From NCBI RefSeq assembly GCF_000189635.1, contig NW_002476317.1, forward strand, positions 930,001 through 994,000: a stretch of DNA of 64,000 nt, in the 5' to 3' direction. Below are positions 48,899 to 59,887 of this stretch, piece by piece. The notes under the pieces were generated by a model. That model did not search any database, was not told the origin of the DNA, and worked only from the letters and a program-made list of their open reading frames with translations. Position numbers and translations under genes: made by a program. The stretch comes from Tetrahymena thermophila SB210 (taxonomy: Eukaryota; Ciliophora; Oligohymenophorea; Hymenostomatida; Tetrahymenidae). Within the stretch, counting starts at the first letter, position 1. Every line of letters begins with the position of its first letter.

Positions 48899-50273
48899 AT
48901 GACTTAAATGAAAAGACTTGCTTACTATAGCACTGAGTAAGTAAGCTTTGATTTCAATGAAATTTTAGATGAAAATCTTGATTTGAATGAGCGTATTAAA
49001 ACTGCATTTGGACCTGAAGGAACTGGTATTTGCACTATTAAAAATGTCCCTAATTACAAAAGAGCAAGATAAAATCTTCTTAATTTAAGCTATCAACTCG
49101 CTAATCTTCCTTAAGAAGAAAAAGCTAAGTTAGATAGACCTGAAGTTAAATGGTCTAGAGGTTGGTAAGAAAGTAAAGAGCATTTTGGTAATAAGAATGA
49201 CAAATTGAAAAGCGCTTTTATTGCACTCCCACTTAGAGAGGAAGAAACTCATTTGACCTAAACTTAATAGCAAGTTCTTGGAGATGCAGCTTCAAAGTTA
49301 TACTAAAGTGGAAATGTATGGCCCGAAGGCCCTCTTCCTACTTTTAAGCCTCACTTTAAACTTTTAAGTAATATTATGGTTGATACCTCATTCCTTTTAG
49401 CTAAGCATATTGATAAGTATGTGAGTCAAGTTATGACTTCTTATAAAAGAGATACTCTTTATAACTTGATTAAGAATAATAAAGATCATGTAGGTAGACT
49501 TAATTATTACAAATCCTCTACTGATCCTATTACTCGTGAGGATGATTGGAATTCTTGGCACACAGATTATTCTGCTCTTTCAGGTAATAAAATTGAATTT
49601 TTAAAAAATATTTATTTAGGTGAGAATTACAAAAATAAAAATTTAAAATAGACTTTTAAAGATTCTGCATTTTTTTATCTTATTAAGAAATTTTTTAAAA
49701 TGTAGAGCATTTTATTCTTTCAAAAAGGGAATAAAATTAAAATGCTAAATAGAATAAAATATAGATTTCTAACTTATTTTTATCCAAAATGATGATCGAA
49801 TTTAAAATAACATAATTTTTTTGATATTTTTAATATAATTTTTAATTGTAAAAGCTCTTACTCCTGCTATATACATCACCCATGATGGCTATCCTGTAAC
49901 TTTTGATGATAGAAAGACTGGACTTTTCTTTAAAAATAGATGGGGTGAAAAAGAACATATTAGTGCTGATAAAGACTCTATTATTTTCTAAATTGGTGAA
50001 TCTATGTAAATTTTATCTGGTGGTGTGTTAGAAGCTACCCCTTATTGTGTCTCACGTTCCAAAAAATCATAAGATCTTGGATTAAATCGTGCTACATTCT
50101 AACTTTACTTAGTTCCTCCACCTGAATATAAATTATTCACCCCCTCAGGTATTGATGAAAGATATGCATATGGAAGATAAATAGATCAAGTTCCTCACAT
50201 TACAAAGCGTTGGAATTAAGGTATTCCATTTGCAACTTTCTAACAAAAAACTATTTAAGAATATCGTATTTGA
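48899..50273 (+). CDS. 2-oxoglutarate/Fe(II) oxygenase-like protein
   Basis: Exons 48899-49583 and 49855-50273 give 367 residues. Start is MTQMKRLAYYSTEQVSFDFN; the second Met at codon 4 is an alternative. The fold is the isopenicillin-N-synthase-like double-stranded beta helix. The proximal iron ligands are present as WHTDYSAL (about residue 222), the turn IGESMQILSGG is typical, and the 2-oxoglutarate arginine is probably R in NRATFQLY. In related sequences the distal iron ligand is the His of ATPHCV; here the matching place reads ATPYCV (Tyr), so the 2-His-1-carboxylate triad is incomplete. It may be inactive, use another ligand, or bind a different substrate. The gene is more G+C rich than its surroundings with strong codon bias (CTT, GGT, CCT), suggesting high expression. 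The 271-bp intron splits the HxD motif region from the rest. Confidence 0.85.
49584..49854 (+). other. intron of the oxygenase-like gene
   Basis: GTAATAAAAT...TTGTAAAAG, 271 bp, phase 1, sitting just after the HTD codons. Joining TCA-G to CT-CTT restores SALTPAIYITHDGYP. Confidence 0.8.
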
Positions 50274-50888
50274 ATTTAATTGGAGATAAAATTATGTGTT
50301 AAAGTATTTCTAAATAAATTACTTGTTAAATTCTAATTACTATTTTTTATTATTTCAAAATATAATAACAATCAATTGACTAGCTTATTTATATTTGTAT
50401 ATAAAATTACTAAATGTGTTTTTTAAAATTAATAAAATTCAAATAAATTTTTTTTTTTAATTTAATAATTTCAATAAAAAGAACATCGTCGTTTTTTATA
50501 AAAAACTAATTTTATTTAATATTCTTATTATTTTGAAATAAATTTATTTGTTTATTCTTTATTAAATTTATATAATTTTTTTTAAATATGTAAATTAATA
50601 CAAATTCAATAATTAAAAAAACAAAAATTAGTTTAGTTTACAAAAATGTAAATGTTTTAAATCAAAAGAATTGAATAAAAAATTTGAAAATTAGTTGATA
50701 TTATGATTAACATATTTTTATGTAAATTAATAATATTTATTTAATGATACCAAATTATTCATTTAAATTTCCCCTATTTTGATCAAAAATTTTTAATTTG
50801 TGTGTTAATTGATGTATTGAAATTTAATTTTAAAAAAACATAAAGATAGATAATAATATTCTTAAATACAATTTTTTATTTTTTTATT
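50274..50888. other. convergent intergenic region, no gene seen
   Basis: About 0.6 kb between two 3' ends (plus-strand oxygenase-like gene and minus-strand dehydrogenase). A+T-rich; should hold both polyadenylation regions. Confidence 0.5.
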
Positions 50889-51869
50889 TCAAAGTTTTAC
50901 TAATTTAGTTGATAAATCCCACAATTTTTATGCATTTTCTTCGGTTATACACTTGTTTCCAAAATTTTATTTCTTGCAATCAGAATAATAGGCACCTTTA
51001 ACAAGTTTATCGAAGTCTTCATGTATACAATATAAAGTGGTTTGAGCACCTTGATTTGGAGATTTAGAAAATAAATAGAATAATGGATAGGCTAAAGTAT
51101 ATAAAACCCTAAAAAGTGGATTTTAATTCCTTGATATATCTGTCCTTACAGTTCCAGGATGAAGACTCACAGAAATTCCATTTAGTTTTTGTTGATCTAT
51201 CCTCTTTTACAAGTTAATAGTAAATAGAATGTTAGCTATTTTACTTTGTGCATAGGCTTCAAATTATTTGTAAGATCTTTTTTCAAAATGCAAGTCATCA
51301 AAGTCTATTGTTGAAAAAGTATGAGCTAAAGAAGAAACATTTATAACTCTAAATTAAGGAGCAGCTTTTAGTTGATCCATAAGAAGATTAGTCAAAAGAA
51401 AGTGTCCAAAGTGATTTGTACCTATCTATGTTTCGAAACCATCTTTAGTTAAATTACGCTCAGGTAATATAATAGCTGCGTTGTTTATCAACAAATCTAA
51501 TTTGTTGTATTTACTTTTAAACTCGTTTACAAATAGACGTACAGAAGAAAGATCACCAAGATCTAATCTAATGAATTCAGCTTAGTTAGGGCATAGTTGG
51601 TTAATAGATTCTAAAGCAGGCTAAGTTCTCTTTTAATCTCTGCACGCTAAAATTACTTTAGCTCCATTAAGTGCACAGTCTTTAGCAGTTTCAAATCCAA
51701 TACCTGTATTAGAACCAGTAACAATAACAATTTAACCAGAAAGATTTCTGAATTTTTTATTAGCCCTAGTTTTAATGTAAAAACTTAGTAATAGCAAGAT
51801 TGCAAAAATAAATCCAAATGCTAAAATAAAGATTTATGAGTAAGTTAAATTTTGAAAATCTAAATTCAT
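50889..51869 (-). CDS. short-chain dehydrogenase/reductase 1 of a tandem triplet (retinol-dehydrogenase-like)
   Basis: A single exon of 327 codons (326 residues) from ATG at 51869 to TGA at 50891-50889. An N-terminal hydrophobic anchor ([18 protein letters not shown]) precedes the Rossmann fold. Motifs: TGSNTGIG nucleotide-binding loop, RLDLGDL (the Asp of the adenine pocket), NNAA, NVSS with the catalytic Ser, YAQSK (Tyr and Lys of the active site), and [15 protein letters not shown] after the second beta strand favours NADP(H). This is the layout of the RDH11-14-like (SDR7C) group, membrane-bound enzymes that reduce or oxidise retinoids and lipid aldehydes at the ER. The substrate in this organism is unknown. 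Same strand, and close relative, of the next two genes. Confidence 0.92.
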
Positions 51870-52598
51870 ATTTGAATATAAGCCTCTGTATAATTTAATT
51901 GAAATTTAATCATTATATTATTTTATTTTTTAGATTAAATTTTAAAATGTAAGAATGGAACATTTAAAGAAATTTTCAAAGTGTAAGATAGATAAATAAC
52001 GAATTATTCTAGAAAAAATATTGAAATTATTTATTCTGGTGTTTTTAAAGAAAATTTATAAAATGAAAACAAATATAAGCAAATAAATCTTTCTACTATT
52101 TCTCTTTTAAAGAATAAATATTTAAAATATAATAAAACTAGAATAATTTATAAATTTAACTTTAAATAAACTTTTACAGTCTGTCTAAAAATTGTTTATT
52201 CTTATTGATGTGATTTTATGTTTTTATTTTAAAAACAAAATTTTATATTTGACAATAAATTTTTAATAAAAATTTGATGAGTTATTTGTGAAATTTAATT
52301 GTTTTTATTTTTGACTTAATTTTTTCAAAGATTTTGTTTGTATTTGAATACAAACTATTTTGATTTATAAGAAAAAGCCATAAATTTTTTTTAAATCTTG
52401 TTTAGTTTTTTAATTACTTGGATTAGTGTTTTTTCAGAAACTAACAAAAATGGATTTATTTGGTTAAAATTCTATAAAATATTTTTATGATTTGATTTAT
52501 TTTTTTAGACAAAATTGAAAAGTGATTAAAAAATACAGTTTCTACATAAACAAGTTCTACAAAAAATAAAACAAGATTATTTCATTATAACAATTAAA
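51870..52598. other. intergenic in dehydrogenase cluster
   Basis: A+T-rich spacer with the promoter of the dehydrogenase ending at 50889 and the 3' flank of the one ending at 52599. Nothing else seen. Confidence 0.5.
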
Positions 52599-53582
52599 TC
52601 ACAATTTTAATTATTTTAAAGAGATGTCCCAAAATCTCTCAGCATTTTCTTCAGTAATTTATTTGTTACCATATTTTTTAGTCTTACAGTCAGAATAATA
52701 GCCACCTTTAACTAGTTTATCAAAGTTTTCATGAACACAATATAAAGTTGTTTATGCTCCTTATTCTGGAGATTTAGATAAGAGATACCACAAAGGAGAA
52801 ATTAAAAATTTCATAAATCCTAAAATACCAGTGTAATGTCTTGTTAATTCAGTTCTTACTACACCAGGATGAAGACTTACTGCAATACCGTTCAACTTTT
52901 ATTGGGTAATTCTTTTTTACAATGCAATTGTAAAGAGAATGTTGGCAATCTTGCTTTAAGAATAAGCTGAGTTACGGTCATAGGCTCTTTTTTCGTAATG
53001 GAGATCATCGAAGTTCATAGATCCAAAGCTATGTGCAAGAGAAGAAAGATTAATGACTCTAAATTAAGGAGATGCTTTTAAGCTATCCATCAAAAGGTGA
53101 GTAAGAAGGAAATGACCAAAATGGTTTGTACCAATTTAACTTTCAAAGCCGTCTTTTGTTAAAACTCTATTTGGTATGTGCATTATACCAGCATTATTAA
53201 TGAGGATATCTAGTTTATTGTATTTACTCTTAAATTCATTAACAAACAAACGAACTGATGAAAGATCACTTAAATCCAATCTCATAAATTCAGCTGAATT
53301 AGGCTTAATTGAATTAATTAAATCTAGAGCATTTTAAGTTCTCTTTTAATCTCTGCAAGCAAGTATGACTTTAGCTCCATTTTAAACACAGTTCTTAGCA
53401 GTTTCTAATCCAATACCAGTATTTGAGCCTGTAATGATAACCAATTAATTGCTTAAATCTCTTTTCTTGTTATTAACAGAGCCATTAGACCATATCTTAA
53501 TAAAGACTAATGCTAAAGCAGCAACTCCAAAAATAGCTGCATTATTAACAGTTAAATAGCTACTTATCAAACTAGTATTCAT
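52599..53582 (-). CDS. short-chain dehydrogenase/reductase 2 of the triplet
   Basis: A single exon of 328 codons (327 residues), ATG at 53582 (MNTSLISSYLTVNNAAIFG), TGA at 52601-52599. Hydrophobic N-terminal segment AAIFGVAALALVFIKIW, then [39 protein letters not shown] and HPGVVRTE: all catalytic and cofactor residues are present. Of the three it is closest to copy 1 (long shared runs such as [12 protein letters not shown] and [12 protein letters not shown]). The shared C-terminal motif GGYYSDCK plus ITEENAE...W recurs in all three. Confidence 0.92.
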
Positions 53583-54237
53583 TTTTTATTACTAAAATTT
53601 ATTTACTTAATTATTAAATTAAAAATTTATTATAATCAGATATTTTTGTTGGCGAATTTAAATTTAGAGTTTACAATATCTTACATTAAGATATCTTTTA
53701 TCTGAGTGTAAGATTGCTTTAATAAGAAATTATTAGAAATATTCTAAATTCTTAATAGAAAAATAGTTGTTTATAATTTATACGTATTTTTATATCCAAT
53801 AAAAAGGAGTAAACTTGCATCGATATATTTATTTATTTAAAATTATAAAGGAATAATATTTTAATATTACTATTAAAAAATTAATTTATACATTAAATAA
53901 ATTATATAAATTATTGATTTATTTATTAATTTCTAATTTTTGTTTCTATTTTTAGAAAAGCTTTAAAGTTTTTCTTGATTTGTTTTACTTTTTATAAAGG
54001 TTGCTATTATTATCAGGAAGATATATTTGTTTTTAAATTTTCCCTTTAAACGCTTGAATTAATTATTTAATTTCTGATAACAAAAATTTGAGAAATAAAA
54101 ATTGATTTAATTACATAATAAATTATAATTTTTAGGGATTCCTTATAAATTATTTCTATACTTTTATGTAAATATATTTATAAATACAATCTAAATAAAT
54201 AACAAGGATATTTTCATTTATATATAAATTTTACTAA
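53583..54237. other. intergenic in dehydrogenase cluster
   Basis: About 0.65 kb of A+T-rich spacer; no feature supported. Confidence 0.5.
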
Positions 54238-55224
54238 TCATAACCCAAATATTTTCATAGATAAATTCCATAAGATATCTGCATTTTCAGGAGTAATGCA
54301 ATTATTCAATCTTTTTTACTTTTGACAGTCAGAATAATAGGCTCCTTTTTCTAGTTTAAAATAATTTTAGTGAATGCAATACAATGTAGTTTAAGCACCT
54401 TCAAATGAGTTGTTATATATAAAATTGAAAAGAGGAGAAATTAGCTTAAACAAGACTTTAGTTAGACCTCTTAAATGCCTAAATAAATTAGTTTGAACTA
54501 TTCCAGGATGTAAAGAAACACTTAAGCCAGATAGTTTTTGATCATCAAATTTTTTTTATAAAGAAATTGTAAATAATATATTTGCAATTTTACTTTAGAA
54601 ATAAGCAAGCATTCCATGATAAAATCTTTTAGAAAAATGTAAATCTTAAAAATCAATAGTCCCAGCTAAATGAGCCACAGAGGAAACATTTATTACCCTG
54701 AATTAAGATGATAACTTCAAATGATCTAATAAAAGTTGGGTGAGAAGGAAATGACCAAAATAATTTACTCCAATAGTTTATTCAAATCCTTCCTTAGTAA
54801 GGCAGCGATTAGGGATAGCCATAACACCTGCATTATTTACAAGGATATCTAATTTTGAATATTTTTTTTTAAAGATATTAGCAAATTAGCGGATAGAAGA
54901 ACTATCAGATAAGTCTAGTTTAATAAATTCTGTTGATTTTTTTTTTATTGAATTAAGCTATAGACAAGATTGCTATGCAGTAATTTCATCTCTACAAGCT
55001 AAAACAACTTTTGCTCCATGCTAAACACAATTTTTAGCTGTTTCAAACCCGATTCCTGAGTTGGCTCCAGTTATAACAATAATTTGGTTTGATAAATCTC
55101 TTGTTACATTATTTTTAATATTCTTACTTATTTTCCTTAATAAAAATATAGCCAAAACTATATAAATTGCATAAGCTGTATAATGAACCAAATAATATGG
55201 AATGAATTTAAATAATATCTCCAT
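54238..55224 (-). CDS. short-chain dehydrogenase/reductase 3 of the triplet
   Basis: A single exon of 329 codons (328 residues), ATG at 55224, TGA at 54240-54238. N-terminal anchor AYAIYIVLAIFLLRK, then TGANSGIG, ACRDE, KLDLSDSSS, NNAG, NVSS, YFQSK and HPGIVQTN. The catalytic set is complete. It is the most diverged member: FEQTIGVNYFGHFL replaces the GTNHFGHFL of the other two. Three same-strand paralogues spaced 650-730 bp apart point to local tandem duplication. Confidence 0.92.
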
Positions 55225-55510
55225 TTTAGATATTTATTAGATTATTTATATTTCAAATATTTTGATTAATATTAATTTAGAAATTGATTATTTGTTTTGG
55301 AATATGCATTTCTGATTTTCATAAAAATAAGCGTATATTATTTTTTTAATATCTAACATACTAAAAACTGTTATATTATATATCTATTTACATGGAAAAA
55401 CATTCTAATGTACAAGATATTAAACAATAGAAAACAATGTATAAAATACATAAAATTATTTAAAAGTTATTTGTTTTTTTATTTATTTTATACAAACAAA
55501 TCAATGATGC
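55225..55510. other. intergenic, no gene seen
   Basis: Spacer of under 300 bp between two minus-strand genes; promoter of the third dehydrogenase expected here. Confidence 0.45.
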
Positions 55511-55918
55511 TCATTTCATTTTTTTTATATCTATGTCTTAGGATATAGCAATATTGTAGTAGTTAATAAAAAAACCTTTAATAAAAATCATAGGGTTTTG
55601 TAAATTATGTAAAGACTTAAATGTAATAGTAACAAATCCAATAGTAAGAATCAATACTAGAAATACTAACATACCGCTCAAAATTCTATAGGGATAAGAC
55701 ATCGGTAGATAGTTTTTTAGGTAATCAAATATTAGGTAATCAAAAATATTAAACTTAAGTAAGTAGGTTTAAGCTAGATCAGTTAAGACAAATCTAATTA
55801 ATATCATCATGATATCACTGTATATTTTAACAAAAAGCTTGTAAGCTTTGTTGTTATTTATTTAATCTTAGTCTTCTTAGTCTTAAACCTATTTTTAGTT
55901 TTCAAACGCGATATCCAT
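55511..55918 (-). CDS. small membrane protein, unrecognised
   Basis: A single exon of 136 codons (135 residues) from ATG at 55918 (MDIAFENQKQVQDQEDQDQ) to TGA at 55513-55511. The first 25 residues are polar and acidic with many Gln. An amphipathic to hydrophobic stretch follows (IYSDIMMILIRFVLTDL), a short repeat FNIFDYLIFDYLKNYL, and one clear membrane segment (GMLVFLVLILTIGFVTITF), then a short tail. No family recognised. It starts 471 bp from the divergent peptidase gene, so the two may share a promoter region. Confidence 0.65.
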
Positions 55919-56389
55919 TTAAGAGTTTACAATTTCTATATTTTTTAATAATAACTTAATTAATTTGTATCAATGATTGATCAATTGATTTTAAATATTC
56001 AAATTTATTAAAAATTTCTTCTTATCAAAGATATTAAAGATACAAAATGTTCAATTATTAAATATAAAATTAGCTATTATCTGTAATTATAGAGATGTTA
56101 ATATTTAAAAAATATAAAATAATTATAATTAATTAATAAATAAATTAAATTTATAAAATATAAATACTACTATAAGAAATTTTAAAAGAAATATTAATTA
56201 AAAAATTAAATTAATAAATATCTAAAAAAGATAAAAATCATACATAATCTTAATTAATTATTCAAAAACAAACTTTGATTTTTTAAGAATAAAATCTTTA
56301 TTAAATTTTTAAAAACATTGCAAAATATATTTAGGGTAGGTAGGGATATTTAATAAAGGAGATTATATATTATAAGTTAGTAAAGTGTG
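55919..56389. promoter_or_regulatory. shared divergent promoter region
   Basis: 471 bp between a minus-strand start (55918) and a plus-strand start (56390). No gene frame; A+T-rich. It contains TAGGGTAGGTAGGGATATT at 56332-56350, a small G-rich direct repeat (two copies of GTAGG within a run), the only such patch here. Promoter function is inferred from position. Confidence 0.4.
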
Positions 56390-58594
56390 ATGAAGCTTTT
56401 AGCTAAGAATAATAATGTCTTAAATCAAGTGCCAATTAAGTTGAAATTGTTTAAAAGTAGTAATCTAGTAAAGTAGAAATTAACTATTTTAAATGAAATT
56501 TCTAATGACTTATGCCAAATTATAGACACTTCTAATATCTTATACTACAGTAAGATGTATAGCCAACAAAAAACTATTTTTAAGGAAATAATAGAGAAAA
56601 TCCAGCATTAATTTAATTATTTAAACTCTGATACTCAGATTTACAATTAATCTCTCTACATGTATTATCTTGAAGGTTAAGATTATTTAGATTTAGATAT
56701 TAATGATAATTAATCACCTTTAGGCAAACAATTAGTGTAAAAATTACAAAATTAAATGAAAAATGGTGAAAAAGTAAACAACTTAGATGATTAAGACGTC
56801 TAGTTTTTAAAGATGTTAATAAACGACTATGAATTAAGATATTTTATCAATAAAACAGAAAATGAAAGGGAACGTTTGCAAGGACTTTTAATGATTGAAC
56901 AATTAATTCTTCAATAATTAAGAGCCTCATAAGCTAAAAATAAAAAAGTATTACAGATAAAAAGAGAAAAGACCTACTCTTTTGAAATATTCCCTGATTT
57001 TTATATGGGCTATTTCTCTTCAATGAATCGCTCTACAGATATGATTAGTTTGGATTTACCATCTTAAATACAAGCATAATTGCTAAAACTATGCTCAGAT
57101 CCTAAATTAAGGTCTTAAATTTTTAATGACTTTTTAGAAACAAATAAATCAAATGAAACTCTACTTAACTAATTGATGGAAGTAAGATTATAATTTGCTA
57201 ATTAATTAGGATTTGAAGATTTTTAGCATTATTCTTTGGCATTGAATTCAAAATTTTTCCATTTTACAAGAAATACATCTTTAAAATAAATGCTCAACTC
57301 TGTAAACTAATAGAAATAAGGATTTAACATTAAAGATAATAGCAACAATTTAAATAACGATTTAATCAACTAAACGAGAGATATTAAAATAATAATTTAA
57401 AGAATATTGAACGCTTCTGTTGAAAGATGTCATAAAAGATTAGAAACTTTGCTTTCTGATCCTTTATTATACAAAAGTCTTTAGGAGAAAGCTAAAATTA
57501 AAAATACAAGTGAATAATAATAGTGTTAGCTTGAATATTAAGATTTTCTTTACTTAAGATAAAATATTTTAGGCACTCCTTCAAATAATTTTACTCTTAC
57601 ATGGTAGTAAGCTTTTAACCTTTTAAATTAGGTTTCATAAAGATTTTTAAATGTTGAATTCAAAGAGTGTTAAGCACCAAAAAACCATTTCTTTAACAGA
57701 GTTTGTGACAACAGTAAAGAAGAACTTTCTAATTTATCAGAAGTTCATTCATCTGATGCATTCAAATAAAGTGGCACTTAAGACCAGCAATAAAAAAATA
57801 CCTAAGTTGATGAGAAAAATATAAAATGCTTTGAATTATTTTTAAAAGAAAAAAATGGAAATTAGAAATTGAAAGGAGTTGTGTTTTTAGATTTTAATGC
57901 ATACGAAGATGCAAAAACATGTTTTAGCTCAGGATATTGTGAAATAAATAAATATGTATAACTTCCTTGCTTATTAGTTAGAATGAATTTCAAAGTTTTA
58001 GATAATAAAACTGAAATGACATTTGATAATTTTTAAACTTTTATGCATGAAATTGGCCACTCACTTCATAGTGTTCTCAATCATCACCGCTATTAACTAT
58101 ATGCTAATAACTTTAAGATAGATTATGCAGAAATATGTGCAAAAGTTTTTGAAAATTTAATATTTCTTCTTCCATAGAATGCTGCTCCTAAATCTTCTGC
58201 AACATCTAAAGAAGAACAATAAAAACCTGATCTCTCTACAGAGTTTATCTTTTAGAAGCCATTTTAATAATATATAGAAATTTTTAGAATTGTAAGCTAG
58301 TTAGAACAAATCTATTAGGCTAAACTTGATCTTTTCCTTCACGAAAAGCATCCAGAGAATTCAATTACATTAAAAGAATTCAGCTCTTTAATCTAAAAAA
58401 ACATCTTTAAGAATTTAATTCCAAATAATGATAATTATTGGTTTTGCAACTTATCTCATCTCGAGGAGTATTCTGGACTTTACTTTTCATATGCTGTTGG
58501 TGAAGAAGTGTTCAACGAACTATAAGATAGGAATGATTCCTTGCAAGATCAATAATAATTTATTTAAAATTTATTTACATCAGCTCATCAATGA
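56390..58594 (+). CDS. M3-family metallopeptidase (oligopeptidase-like)
   Basis: A single exon of 735 codons (734 residues) from ATG at 56390 (MKLLAKNNNVLNQVPIKLKL) to TGA at 58592-58594. The length fits the M3 family (thimet oligopeptidase, mitochondrial intermediate peptidase, OpdA). The zinc motif HEIGHSLH is at about residue 553, with a downstream Glu about 25 residues later in DYAEICAKVFENL, the expected third ligand. Just before it are the family features GVVFLDFNAY and FDNFQTFMHE. The usual GT and P-S-Q residues of the G-T...E-x-P-S-Q motif are not seen (NNFKIDYAEICAKVFEN), so it is a divergent member. The basic N-terminus (MKLLAK...PIKLKLFKS, no acidic residue in 20) could be a mitochondrial presequence. 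Role: cleavage of short peptides. Catalytic residues look intact. Confidence 0.85.
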
Positions 58595-59044
58595 GCTTTA
58601 ATCAATACAAAATATTTATAAAATCTATGTTTATTTTTACAACTTAAATTATAATTTATAAATTACAAATAAACTCATCACTAAAATTATTTTAAATTTA
58701 AGATTGCATAATAATTTATTATTTTGAATAGTTTTTATTTTTAAAATCAAAAATGATATTAGCAATCTATCTTGTTGAATCACTAAAACATGCTTTAATT
58801 TTAAAAAAAAAAATTAATGAATTTTTAAAATTAATTTACAATTTTTAAAAAGCTAACCAAAATCTAATAAAAAAATAAATCAAAAGTTATTTTTATTAAT
58901 AAAAGCAGATAAATAGAAAGCAATTTCAAAATTTAATATCATATATTGAAACGAAAAATTTAGTTTATTTGTAATTATATTTTTCAATAAAATATCTCAA
59001 AATTTTAATACAAAAAATTAATTTAACATAATAGAAATAAATAA
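58595..59044. other. intergenic, no gene seen
   Basis: 450 bp between two plus-strand genes, A+T rich, without frame or repeat. Confidence 0.5.
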
Positions 59045-59362
59045 ATGTCTGAAGTTGAAGAAACCCTTAATAGAATCAAAACCCATAAATCAGTTTAAGG
59101 AATTGTTATCGTTAATAATGAAGGTAATATTATCAGAACCACATATGAAGGAGATTAAAAAAGTTTAGGTGAAAAGATTGCCATTAACATACCTTAATTG
59201 GCAGCTAAGGCAAAATCTACTGTCAGAGATCTTGATGAGAATAATCATTTAGTATTTCTGAGAATTAAATCTGATCGTAACGAAATAATGGTTGCCCCTG
59301 ATAAAGATTTTATGCTTATAGTTGTTTAAGGTAAAAGTGATAAAAAGGAAGATGCTGATTGA
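59045..59362 (+). CDS. DYNLRB: dynein light chain, roadblock/LC7 type
   Basis: A single exon of 106 codons (105 residues). It begins [20 protein letters not shown] and carries the roadblock signature: a long first helix, [16 protein letters not shown], a central helix ([16 protein letters not shown]), [19 protein letters not shown] and LIVVQ. The length (95-105 residues) is exact for the family. Homodimers sit on the dynein intermediate chains, in cytoplasmic dynein and in axonemal outer/inner arms. Ciliates have several roadblock paralogues, so I cannot say which complex this one serves. Compact gene with clear codon bias. Confidence 0.95.
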
Positions 59363-59887
59363 AGCTTAATTTTAATCTTTCTTAACTTAAGTAATATTAT
59401 AATTAATTGGCGAAATAAAAATTTAAATCCAAAATATCCTAAAATGTCAATTTAACAAGTGTTTTTTTGATTTACATATAATAAATAGCTTACATTTTTG
59501 TATTAGTATTTCTACTATATTATTTTGAACTAATTAATTATTAATTTATTATCCAAGAAATATCTGTTTTTTTAAAATTTAGCATAATATTCTGAATTTC
59601 TTTAGAGACACTACCTTTTTTCTTAATTATTCATAAACAGTTTATAAACATTAGCCTTTTCTTTATATTTAAAACAATCCAATCCAAACCAATCCAATAC
59701 TACTTTCATACAAATAGACATGAAAATGTATTTCAATATTTATTTGTAAATATAATCTTTTATGATAGTTTTACAATAATATCTCAACATATATTTACAA
59801 TTCTTAATATCAATTAATAATATAAACAATTTTATGGCATTTTAATATTTACAAGATTTTTATTTATTTTGTGTTTTTTTCAGTCCA
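59363..59887. other. convergent intergenic region
   Basis: About 0.5 kb between the 3' ends of the roadblock and TFIIH genes. Contains the small direct repeat AATCCAATCCAAACCAATCC at about 59676-59695, no gene. Confidence 0.5.

Noticed and set aside
49376-49651. Standard-code 91-residue ORF
   Set aside because: It is the middle of exon 1 of the oxygenase-like gene plus read-through into its intron; the start is an internal Met.
55021-55224. Standard-code 67-residue ORF with a nucleotide-binding loop
   Set aside because: Only the first part of the third dehydrogenase; it ends at a TAA that is a glutamine codon here.
59676-59700. CCAATCC/CCAAACC repeats as telomeric sequence
   Set aside because: The ciliate telomere repeat is CCCCAA in long perfect runs; this is a 25-base irregular patch inside a chromosome.
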